Below, piece by piece: positions 14,187 through 26,900 of a stretch of DNA of 64,000 nt. How positions within the stretch are numbered: the stretch's first letter is position 1; each line of letters opens with the position of its first letter. Made by a program: the position numbers and the translations under genes. Under the pieces are notes generated by a model. The model did no database searches, was not told the origin of the DNA, and saw only the letters and a list, made by a program, of their open reading frames with translations. This stretch comes from Gadus chalcogrammus (taxonomy: Eukaryota; Chordata; Actinopteri; Gadiformes; Gadidae), in contig NC_079427.1 of assembly GCF_026213295.1 (NCBI RefSeq), positions 3,134,498-3,198,497 on the forward strand. Reading direction: 5' to 3'.

Positions 14187-17100
14187 GGCAAACACACGCA
14201 AACGCAGAGCTCAGTTCAAGTGTAGGAAGATCATTATGTGCACTAAACGTGCACTTCAACAACAGTAATGTCACATCATCGCTCAAGTGTGCAACTATGA
14301 AGCTCAGGAGAGCATCAACTTTGTGTCCACAGCCAGGTCAGGGCGTAATGACGACCATTAATGCCATGGCCGTGCGAGGTCTTCACGAACAGCGCATCAA
14401 GGCTCCCTTAAGCCCCCCTGTAGTGGACCCCTTACCTGTGGTGTCCGCACTGCTGCAGAGGGAGGCATTGAGCTCTCTGGTGTACTTGTCTATGATGCGC
14501 TGGATGCTGCTGTCATGGAACAAAGCAGCTACGGCCCGGCCAGGGGACGTCTCTGAGCCTGGGGTCGTCTCTGAGCCTGGGGACGTCTGGGGGCCCATGG
14601 AGAAGGAGGGGCCTGGAGACGATGAGTCCGCCACAGACGATAGCGCCACACTGCAGGAGCTGCGGCTGGACGGGGCCGACGGGGGGGAGACGGCCGCAAG
14701 GAAGCCGTCGGTCGGGTTAACCGGTCGTATAAGCTCCGCCCCCGAGTGGGGCTCCGAGACGTCTGTGTGGGGAGGGGGGGGAATCAATTCCACTCGTCTA
14801 TAGACATTTCAATGCAGCACTGCACTCTAAAGTGTTCAACAAGCAAAGCAACACAGGGAGTTTGGAACAACACTAACGCAATGAGCACTCGCAGAGATCC
14901 GATAAGGAGGGAGAAGATGTTCTGGGTGGATTTAGGGTCATCAAAAAAGAATCCAAGTGCGGGTGGTGACGTACATCATCCGCATCGAAGAGCTGTAGTT
15001 CACAAAGCGGCCTCACAGAAAACCTAACACTATCAAACTTCTTCGCGTACATTTTTGAGTTTTCTTTGCATGAAAAATATCATTTAAATCCACTAACATG
15101 TGTAATCCAGGGCATTTAAAGACGGGGACCAGAAAAATAATTACTTTCTCTCCATTGAAACCCGTTCATATTTTTCGAGCTGTGCTCCACTGGAAGGGGC
15201 GTGACTTGGCCACTCTTATACACGCGTGAACAGGCATACCTGTGTGGGCGGAGTCGTGTTCAGGGCCAGTGGTGACGTAGCTCCCGGTGGAGAGGCTGCT
15301 GGAGGAGGAGTCGTCGGGGTAGGCCGGCCTACCAGCAGACTGACGCGCAAAAAGGGATCAAAAACACACGGAGAAATGCGTACATAAGGGACAGGGAAAC
15401 TGATGGATCATCCCACAGACTAATGCCCAATCCCATTTCTACCCCTTACCCCTCCCCCTTGTTCTGAAGGGGTAAGGGGTAAGGGGTAGAAATGGGATTG
15501 GGCCTAAAAGTTTCCCAAGACCCAAAGCTCTCATAGTATACAGTGTTTGGATTTCTGCAGATTAATATGCGTACACATTTATTTCAACTAAATTTCTACG
15601 ATCCTTATATGGGTTGGGGTTCTTCAGTTTTACCCATGAGACACATTCACACAAACAGTCATACAGAGCTCAGTTCAAGTGTAGAAAAATCATTTTGTGC
15701 ACTTGACGTGCGCTTCAATAAGAGTAATTTCACATCATCGCTCAGTACACAGACACACAAAAACAGGCAGACAAACACACACACACGACACAAAATAAAC
15801 AGGCACACACACACAAACGCACAGAGCTCAGTTCAAGTGTAGAGAGATCATTTGTGCACTAAACGTGCACGTCAACAGTAAAGTTACATCATCGCTCAAG
15901 TGCGCAATTATGAAGCTCAGGCGTAATAAACGTCCTGTCAACAGCAGGGTTATGGCTTAATGACTACTATTAAAGCCATGGACAAATCAAAACAAACATC
16001 CAAATATTCAGAACCAGCACGCCTTTAGAGAGAAGCATGGCGTACTCCCACGAGGCCTCGGATGACTGTACGTTAGGCCTCGGATGATTGTTTGTTTGTG
16101 ACGTGGACCAAATTTCCACCACAGTTACCCGCTCTTAATATCGGCCAAGTGGAGTGCGGAGTGGTAGGCGGCATTGGGAAAGGGTAAAGGGACACCACAT
16201 TACCCCGGAGTTGGCAGTGTAGCCGCTGCCGACGGAACCCGGAGACACGGAAGAACCGGACGACCGTCCTCCCTGCTCAGAAGGCCCCCAGGACGGCCTT
16301 GAGGGACCGGGCTCTGGGGAGATGGAATGTCAACTCAACCTCTTTGTATTCATAAAGAAATGGCATTCTACGATTCACACGCACTACAGAAACACACGCA
16401 CAGAGCTCAGGTCAGCGGAGTGACTATCATGACATACACTTAGCGTGCAATTCAAAAAAAAGTAATGTTACATCATCGCTCAGCAAACACTGCAAGAACA
16501 AACCAAGACAACGTGGCCGGACTGTACCACTACCCACCTGTCTCAGGGGGCTGTTCCAGCTGCCTCTTCTTCCAGGACAGCTCAGTGGAGAGCTCTGAGT
16601 CGGGGAGGGGGCTACAGACGGCAGACGTCTCCTCTACGTGGGTCAGCAGAGCTCCAGGTCTCTGGTGTCTGTCTCTCGACCTAGGGGCCCCTACTGGGGC
16701 GAGGGGCTGCTCAGATGGCCCCCAGGAGGGCCTGGAGGGATCGGGCTCTGGGGAGATGGAGTGTAAACTCAACCTCTTTGTATTCACGAGACATGGCATT
16801 CTACGAATCACACGCAATACAGAAACACGCGCACAGAGCTCAGGTCAGCGGAGTGACTTTCATGATATACACGTGACGTGCAATTCAAAAAAAAATAATG
16901 TTACATCATCGCTCAGCCAACACACACACACACACACACACACACCAAGACAACTTGGCCGGACTGTACCACTACCCACCTGTCTCAGGGGGATGTTCCA
17001 GCTGCCTCTTCCTCCAGGACAGCTCAGTGGAGAGCTCTGAGTCGCTACAGACCGCAGACCTCTGCTCTACGTGGGTCAGCAGAGCTCCAGGTCTCTGGTG

Positions 17101-20100
17101 TCCGTCTCTCGACCCAGGGGCCCCTACTGCGGCGAGGGGCTGCTCAGACGGCCCCCAGGAGGGCCTGGAGGGACCGGGCTCTGGGAGATGGAATGTAAAC
17201 TCAACCTCTTTGTATTCATGAGACATGGCATTCTACGAATCACACGCACTACAGAAACACACGCACAGAGCTCAGGTCAGCGGAGTGACTTTCATGACAT
17301 ACACTTAGCGTGCAATTCAAAAAAAAGTAATGTTACATCATCGCTCAGCAAACACACACAACCACTAGGGCTGTAACGATACACCAACTCACGATTCGGT
17401 TTGTATCACGATTTTTGACACACGGTTCGATACATCCCACGATTTTTTTAAATTGAAATAGCTTTATTCAAACACTTGTATAACAATTAACTTAATGTAA
17501 CATTTAATCACAAATAATTTGGAACACTGAACAGAAAGAATACTACTAAAGTTTAGCTAAATGAATGAATAATTAAACCAAAGATTGCAGTTGGAGGAGG
17601 CTTGCAGGTAGGCAAAAACCCTCAACTAGTTTAGTGGTTTAGTCAAATATCCTATTAGCGCTTCTTATTAGACTATGTAGCTTAAATAATGACATAATCA
17701 GGCCGTATAGAATGCAACATGCAGGGCTCCAGAGTGCGCCTAATTTGTAGTGCGACCAAATATTTTATTTTGGTGCACCGGTGCAACTGAAAGTTGATCT
17801 GATATAATTATTATTATTTTTTTTTTACAGAGCAGTCTATTCATAATATTGTAATGACCACGGAAGAGGCAGTGAATGAAGTATTGATTAGACATGATTT
17901 ATTAGATACCTAATAAACCGTTGGAACACGCAACGCCGGTAAACTATGAAGGTATTATTGTAGCAAAAGTCTTTAGCACCTGTAACTGCAGAATTTGAAT
18001 GCGTACACTAAAGTCACAGTAAATTGGAAGTCGTATATATTTATTTTGCATGTGTACTCTAAAGTCACAAGTGTGTAACAGTACATTTGTAGTCGTAAAT
18101 ATTTTTTATACCTTGTAAACACAAAATAGGGTCTACGAGTACGCAAATCTGTGTTACAGGTGCACAAATCCTTTTGCTACAATTATTGCAGCGCAGTTGG
18201 TGCAAAACACATTCGCACACCCGTGTTTCATAATCTGAGAACATGCCCAAAAGGTGTGCATTCGTAAACCCAAATTTGAACTAATGCATCAGAAGTTGCA
18301 CATCTGTGAAAAATTTCCTCACAAATAAAATTATAACGAACACCATGTTAATTCAGCATTTTAACAAATCCATTCTACAACTGCTCGAATCTGCTCCTGC
18401 AAGTCTCAGCTGTGGGTTTTTTTGCAGGCTGGTATGCACCACGTCTAGGTGGTAAAAGTGTAGCAAAAGTATTCGTATCCGTAGATGCCAGAGCGTCCGT
18501 GGGCGGGACAAAATAGTCCTGCCCATAATTTCCTAATCCAATGAAAATCGCCGGCAGGGATGCATTTCTCAAATTACGCTGGGACCCACTGCGTGCCAGC
18601 CATGGAGCTATAAAGATCACAGCATACTCTGCGGCGCGGGATACGTTTCTTTCTGGAGAAGTGGAGAGGGTGTCCTACTGAACGGCGGTGGGTAATCCTA
18701 CATTATGTTAAATTAAATGACTTAGTTCAAGTGAATTCCCCCCAAAGTATTTCATTAACATGCCGCAAATGTCCTTGTGCATGTATTTTAATGGTCTCCA
18801 TAACATAAGTTCAGAAATGTTAATGCATTTTTTATTCTACAAATTTTATTCTACAAAATCACCTCCATAGTCGGAAAACCAAATCATAGGCTAGATTCAC
18901 CTGAAATTATTCAAATGGATGCTTACAACTTACCACATTGAATAATATTTTTATATTTATTTTTGACTTGGCCCCATGTTCGTAGGAGCAAACATGGGGC
19001 CCCACATATATGGGGGTAAAAGGGATGATGATACATAGTATTTTTTAGACAATATGCAGAATCTTTTCACTTACGAATTAACACGGCCGGCTATTTTTTG
19101 CCAGCACGCCACACTAGTCATATTACGGGCAACCGTGTTCCCCTTGGCTGTGATTTGAACTTTTAATTCCTCGTAGGAGTTCATACTAATACACCGCTCC
19201 CGTGCGATTTATTTTGCATAAGGGCGAGTCAAATGACGCGAGGAACGCCCCTTTTATGTAAACGCGCATTGAACCTAAAAGCGGAAAACCTGGTTCAACT
19301 AATTTAATCTAAAGTGAGTGTCGTGGTACCATTTAACTCTGATTGAGAGTTGCGGCTCTGTCGAGCCAGGTTTTCCCAAGAAAGCCTGGGTATGTTCAGC
19401 GAGGTGCGTGGTATACCCCCCAGGGTCTTACTGAAGGCATTTATTTAATGGTCAAAATATTATTAATTAGTGGCGTAGATATCGACGGTGCAACCGGTGC
19501 AGCTGCCCGAGGGACTAGACGCCGTCAGCCCCCCCCCCCCCCCCCCCGTCAACAACTCACAACTACCGTGCACCATAAATACGTGCTGGTGCACCCAAAT
19601 TAAAAATTTTGGCGCCCCAGTGCACCCAAGGAAAAAGTTAGTCTGGAGCCCTGACATGTTTAATAGCCTAACTTTCGAATAGTTAGGAAAAACATGAACG
19701 TCTGAACGTCGCAATAACGAGGCATGGTGTTACAAGTAGCGCATGTGTGTGCACGAGAATGGCAGTGTGTGTGTGTGCGTGCGTGCGTGCGTCGTCAGCG
19801 AGTGAGTGGACGAGCGAGGAGAGCGAGCGGTAACGCGCGTGTCCAGTGAAGAAACGAACGAGTCCGGTAGAATAAAGAATCCCGTCAATAATCGGTGGCC
19901 GCTTCATTCCGACCTATAAGCAGACCAACTGCCGGTCAAATCACACAAAACACTAGAGACAGGGATCACACAGGCTATTTTTTTCGCACTTGGCCCACTA
20001 TGGATAAATGTCGTTCATATCGCATACGAGGACTTCGACGGCTGTGGAGAAATGCAATCCTCCGTAGCAACGGCGAGCTGTCATCACAGAGAGGGCATCT

Positions 20101-21628
20101 CGTCTCTGACTTACGGCATCGATAAGAGCGGGTGGTGTCAGCAGAATATTGTTTCGACTAATTATTAGCAAATTTCAATCTGACCGGAGAGTTAGAAAGG
20201 GCGTATCGCGCTTCTGCCTTCTCACACCGCGAGACAGGTTCGTGGCTTTGAGTGTCGTGATTTCGGTTTCGATGTGCATATCGTTACAGCCCTAACAACC
20301 ACACACAGAACAAACCAAGACAACGTGGCCGGACTGTACCACTACCCACCTGTCTCAGGGGGCTGTTCCAGCAGCCTCTTCCTCCAGGACAGCTCAGTGG
20401 AGAGCTCTGAGTCGGGGAGGGGGCTACAGACAGCAGACCTCTCCTCTACGTGGGTCAGCAGAGCTCCTGGTCTCCGGTGTCTGTCCCTGGACCTAGGGGC
20501 CCCTACTGCGGCGAGGGGCTGCTCAGATGGCCCCCAGGAGGGCCTGGAGGGACCGGGCTCTGGGGAGATGGAATGTAAACTCAACCTCTTTGTATTCACG
20601 AGACATGGCATTCTACGATTCACACGCACTACAGAAACACACGCACAGAGCTCAGGTCAGCGGAGTGACTTTCATGACATACACTTAGCGTGCAATTCAA
20701 AATAAAGTAATGTTACATCATCGCTCAGCAAACACACAAACACACACAGACACACAAAGAACAAACCAAGACAACTTGGCCGGACTGTACCACTACCCAC
20801 CTCTCTCAGGGGGCTGTTCTAGCAGCCTCTTCCTCCAGGACAGCTCAGTGGAGAGCTCTGAGTCGGGGAGGGGGCTACAGACAGCAGACCTCTGATCTAC
20901 GTGGGTCAGCAGAGCTCCAGGTCTCTGGTGTCTGTCTCTGGACCCAGGGGCCCCTACTGCGGCGAGGGGCTGCTCAGATGGCCCCCAGGACGGCCTGGAG
21001 GGACCGGGCTCTGGGGAGATGGAATGTAAACTCAACCTCTTTGTATTCATGAGACATGGCATTCTACGAATCACACGCACTACAGAAACACACGCAGAGC
21101 TCAGGTCAGCGGAGTGACTTTCATGACATACACGTAACGTGCAATTCAAAAAAAAAATAATGTTACATCATCGCTCAGCCAACACACACACACACACACA
21201 CACACACCAAGAAAACGTGGCCGGACTGTACCACTACCCACCTGTCTCAGGGGGCTGTTCCAGCTGCCTCTTCTTCCAGGACAGCTCAGTGGAGAGCTCT
21301 GAGTCGGGCAGGGGGCTACAGACAGCAGACCTCTGATCTACGTGGGTCAGCAGAGCTCCAGGTCTCTGGTGTCCGTCTCTCGACCCAGGGGCCCCTACTG
21401 CGGCGAGGGGCTGCTCAGAAGGCCCCGAGGACGGCCTGGAGGGACCGGGCTCTGGGGAGATGGAATGTAAACTCAACCTCTTTGTATTCATGAGACATGG
21501 CATTCTACGAATCACACGCACTACAGAAACACACGCACAGAGCTCAGGTCAGCGGAGTGACTTTCATGACATACACTTAGCGTGCAATTCAAAAAAAAGT
21601 AATGTTACATCATCGCTCAGCAAACACA

Positions 21629-21664
<36 letters not shown>

Positions 21665-23951
21665 GAACAAACCAAGACAACTTGGCCGGACTGTACCACT
21701 ACCCACCTCTCTCAGGGGGCTGTTCTAGCAGCCTCTTCCTCCAGGACAGCTCAGTGGAGAGCTCTGAGTCGCTACAGACCGCAGACCTCTGCTCTACGTG
21801 GGTCAGCAGAGCTCCAGGTCTCTGGTGTCCGTCTCTCGACCCAGGGGCCCCTACTGCGGCGAGGGGCTGCTCAGAAGGCCCCGAGGACGGCCTGGAGGGA
21901 CTGGAGGGACCGGGCTCTGGGGAGATGGAATGTAAACTCAACCTCTTTGTATTCATGAGACATGGCATTCTACGAATCACACGCACTACAGAAACACACG
22001 CACAGAGCTCAGGTCAGCGGAGTGACTTTCATGACATACACTTAGCGTGCAATTCAAAAAAAAGTAATGTTACATCATCGCTCCACACACACACACACAC
22101 ACAACCACACAACCACTAGGGCTGCAACGATACACCAACTCACGATTCGGTTTGTGTCACGATTTTTGAGCCACGGTTCGATACACGATTTTTTTAAATT
22201 TAAAAAGCATTTTATTTAAACACTTGCATAACAATCAACTTAATGTAACATTTAATAACAAATAATTTGGAACACCGAACAGAAAGAATAATACTACTAA
22301 AGTATAGCTAAATTAATAAATAACCAAAGATCGCAGTTGGAGGATGCTTGCAGGTATGCAAAAACCCTCAACTAGTTTGGTGGTCAGGTCAAATATCCTA
22401 TTAGCGATTCTTATTAAGCTATGTAGCTTAAATAATGACATAATCAGGCCGTATAGAATGCAACATGTTTAATAGCCTAACTTTCAAATAGATGGGAAAA
22501 AACATGAACGTCTGAACGTCGCAATAACGAGGCATAGTGTTACGAGTAGCGTATGTGTGTGTGCGAGAATGGCAGTGTGTGCGTGCGTCGTCAGCGAGTG
22601 AGTGGACGAGCGAGGAGAGCGAGCGGTAGCGCGTGTGCCTAGTGAAGAAACTTACGAGTCAGGAAGAATAAAGTACCCATCCTGTCAATAATCGGTGGCC
22701 GCTTCATTCCGACCTATAAGCAGACCAACTGCCGGTCAAATCACAGAAAACACTAGAGACAGGGATCAACCAGGCTATTTTTTTTGCGCTTGGCCCACTA
22801 TGGATAAATGTCGTTCATATCGCATTTGAAGACTTCGACGGCTGTGGAGAAATGCAATCCTCCGTAGCAACGGAGAGCTGTCATCACAGAGAGGGCATCT
22901 CGTCTTACGGCATCGATAAGAGCGGGCGGTGTCAGCAGACTATAATTTAGACAAATTAGCAAATTTCAATCTGACAATTTGACCGGAGAGTTAGAAAGTG
23001 CGTATCGCGCTTCTGCCTTCTCACACCGCGAGACAGGTTCGTGGCTTTGAGTGTCGTGATTTCGGTTTCGATACGCATATCGTTACAGCCCTAACAACCA
23101 CACACCAAGAACAAACCAAGACAACGTGGCCGGACTGTACCACTACCCACCTGTCTCAGGGGGCTGTTCCAGCAGCCTCTTCCTCCAGGACAGCTCAGTG
23201 GAGAGCTCTGAGTCGCTAGAGACCGCAGACCTCTGCTCTACGTGGGTTTGCAGAGCTCCAGGTCTCTGGTGTCTGTCTCTCGACCCAGGGGCCCCTACTG
23301 CGGCGCAAGGCTGCTCAGATGGCCCCCAGGACGGCCTGGAGGGACCGGGCTCTGGGGAGATGGAATGTAAACTCAACCTCTTTGTATTCATAAAGACATG
23401 GCATTCTACGAATCACACGCACTACAGAAACACACGCAGAGCTCAGGTCAGCGGAGTGACTTTCATGACATACACGTAACGTGCAATTCAAAAAAAAATA
23501 ATGTTACATCATCGCTCAGCCAACACACACACACACACACCAAGAAAACGTGGCCGGACTGTACCACTACCCACCTGTCTCAGGGGGCTGTTCCAGCTGC
23601 CTCTTCTTCCAGGACAGCTCAGTGGAGAGCTCTGAGTCGGGGAGGGGGCTACAGACAGCAGACCTCTGATCTACGTGGGTCAGCAGAGCTCCAGGTCTCT
23701 GGTGTCCGTCTCTCGACCCAGGGGCCCCTACTGCGGCGAGGGGCTGCTCAGATGGCCCCCAGGAGGGCCTGGAGGGACCGGGCTCTGGGGAGATGGAATG
23801 TAAACTCAACCTCTTTGTATTCATGAGACATGGCATTCTACGAATCACACGCACTACAGAAACACACGCACAGAGCTCAGGTCAGCGGAGTGAATATCAT
23901 GACATACACTTAACGTGCAATTCAAAAATAAGTAATGTTACATCATCGCTC

Positions 23952-23989
<38 letters not shown>

Positions 23990-26900
23990 ACACACACACC
24001 ACACGGCCGGATTGTACCACTACCCACCTGTCTCAGGGGGATGTTCCAGCTGCCTCTTCCTCCAGGACAGCTCAGTGGAGAGCTCTGAGTCGCTACAGAC
24101 CGCAGACCTCTGCTCTACGTGGGTCTGAAGAGCTCCAGGTCTCTGGTGTCTGTCTCTCGACCCAGGGGCCCCTACTGGGGCGAGGGGCTGCTCAGATGGC
24201 CCCCAGGAGGGCCTGGAGGGACTGGAGGGACCGGGCTCTGGGGAGATGGAATGTAAACTCAACCTCTTTGTATTCATAAAGACATGGCATTCTACGAATC
24301 ACACGCACTACAGAAACGCATGCAGAGCTCAGGTCAGCGGAGTGACTTTCATGACATACACTTAGCACACTTAGCGTGCAATTCAAAAAAAAGTAATGTT
24401 ACATCATCGCTCAGCAAACACACACAACCACTAGGGCTGCAACGATACACCAACTCGCGATTCGGTTTGTATCACGATTTTTGACCCACGGTTCGATACA
24501 TCCCACGATTTTTTTTTATTTAAAAAGCATTTTATTCAAACACTTGCATAACAATTAACTTAATAACAAATAATTTGGAACACTGAACAGAAAGAATACT
24601 ACTAAAGTTTAGCTAAATGAATGAATAAATAACCAAAGATTGCAGTTGGAGGAGGCTTGCAGTTAGGCAAAAGCCCTCAACTAGTTTGGTGGTTTAGTCA
24701 AATATCCTATTAGCGATTCTTATTAAGCTATGTAGCTTAAATAATGACATAATCAGGCTGTATAGAATACACCATGTTTAATAGCCTAATTTTCAAATAG
24801 ATGGGAAAAAACATGAACGTCTGAACGTCGCAATAACGAGGCATAGTGTTACGAGTAGCGTATGTGTGTGCGAGAATGGCAGTGTGTGCGTGCGTCGTCA
24901 GCGAGTGAGTGGACGAGCTGTAACGTGTGCGTCTAGTGAAGAAACGAACGAGTCCGGTAGAATAAAGTACCCATCCTTTCAATAATCGGTGGCCGCTTCA
25001 TTTCGACCTATAAGCAGACCAACTGCCGGTCAAATCACACAAAACACTAGAGACAGGGATCACACAGGCTATTTTTTTTCGCGCTTGGCCAACTACAGAT
25101 AAATGTCGTTCATATCGCATATGAAGATTTCGACGGCTGTGGAGAAATGCAATCCTCCGTAGCACCGGAGAACTGTCATCACAGAGAGGGCATCTCGTCC
25201 TAGACTTAGGGCATCGATGAGAGCGGGCGGTGTCAGCAGAATATTGTTTAGATAAATTATTAGCAAATTTCACAATTTGACCGGAGAGTTAGAAAGGGCG
25301 TATCTCGCTTCTGCCTTCTCACACCGCGAGACAGGTTCGTGGCTTTGAGTGTCACGATTTTGGTTTCGATATGCATATCGTTACAGCCCTAACAACCACA
25401 CACCAAGAACAAACCAAGACAACGTGGCCGGATTGTACCACTACCCACCTGTCTCAGGGGGCTGTTCCAGCTGCCTCTTCCTCCAGGACAGCTCAGTGGA
25501 GAGCTCTGAGTCGCTACAGACCGCAGACCTCTGCTCTACGTGGGTCTGCAGAGATCGAGGTCTCTGGTGTCCGTCTCTCGAGCCAGGGGCCCCTACTGCG
25601 GTGAGGGGCTGCTCAGTTGGCCCCCAGGAGGGCCTGGAGGGACCGGGCTCTGGGGAGATGGAAAGTAAACTCAACCTCTGCTTTGTATTCATAAAGACAT
25701 GGCATTCTACGATTCACACGCACTACAGAAACACACGCAGAGCTCAGGTCAGCGGAGTGACTATCATGACATACACGTAACGTAACGTGCAATTCAAAAA
25801 AAATAATGTTACATCATCGCTCAGCAAACACGCAAACACACACACACACACCCACACACAAAACAAACCAAGAAAACATGGCCGGACTGTACCACTACCC
25901 ACCTGTCTCAGGGGGCTGTTCCAGCAGCCTCTTCTTCCAGGACAGCTCAGTGGAGAGCTCTGAGTCGGGGAGGGGGCTACAGACCGCAGACCTCTGCTCT
26001 ACGTGGGTCAGCAGAGCTCCAGGTCTCTGGTGTCTGTCCCAGGACCCAGGGGCGCCTTCTGCTGCGAGGGTCCGAGACCCAAAGACATCCTCCGGCCCTG
26101 AGAAACACAAAGATATTAAACAACAGCTTTGATTCAGGATTTTGTCCAAAGCGACTCACAACAGGTGTATTAAACCATGAAGATAAAACCCAGAAAATGC
26201 AAGAATCATGCACGGGCATGCAAGTGTTATTATATTGCCATCTAAAATCGTCTTACTAGTTGCCATGTATGCATTTTTTATCCAGGTCAACTTTAAGTGA
26301 ATTCAGAGCCATGTCATTAAGAACAGACTACAGAAACACAGAGCTCAGTTCAGCGGAGAGACCATCATTACATACACTTAACGTGCAATTCAATTAGTGT
26401 AATGTGACGCACACTTTTCATCCAGGGAAACTTCAGAGCCATGTCTTTAAGGAGCAGGAAGGTGTTGGAGCAGTGTCTCCCAACCTTGAGGTCAGGACCG
26501 CAGTCTTGGGGGTTATGTCTTACATTTGGATAGGGCAATCCGTTTATCATCCTGCCGTACATTGACCTCCAGTTAGCCTCTCGACCTCCCAGTCGGACTC
26601 CTCTCTCCAGCTCAGCCCCTCACCTGTGGCCGTCAGGCTGCGCTCGCCCGGCGTATCCACCTCCTGGATGACACTCAGCTCGTGTTGCCCCGGCAACGTC
26701 ACCATTGCGCCGAGCTTCACGCGGGTCAGTGGGGGCCTCTGGGCCCGAGCTGCTTCCCAGGACTGGGAAGGCAAACCGCCACGCAGAGGGCCAGGATCTG
26801 GAGCAAAGGGAAACAAACAACAAACAGATGTAGGACATAACACGCACACAGATAACATGGAACACACTGTGGCACTGTTCCATGAGCTTCTCTAATCGAC

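Larger units (their letters stand above)
16204..26097 (-). repeat. cep295: CEP295 exons 16-27: tandem array of duplicated chimeric exons
   Basis: Ten near-identical exons (17-26) of 201 or 210 bp share an acceptor ctccccag|AGCCCGG, a phase 1-1 structure and a donor GAGACAG|gtggg (GAGAGAG in two copies). Each encodes 67-70 residues such as PSRPSWGPSEQPLA, then APGSRDGHQRPGALLTHVEQ, then SELSTELSWRKRQLE. The 9-bp length differences are in-frame (SPLPDSE versus SDSE). Surrounding introns are equally repeated, including a CA microsatellite in most. Exon 16 matches only the 3' part of the unit, and exon 27 only the 5' part, so the amplified unit is a junction chimera. Three 1-3 kb MITE insertions split the array. 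Frames are open in all copies, so the domain is probably translated. Confidence 0.92.
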
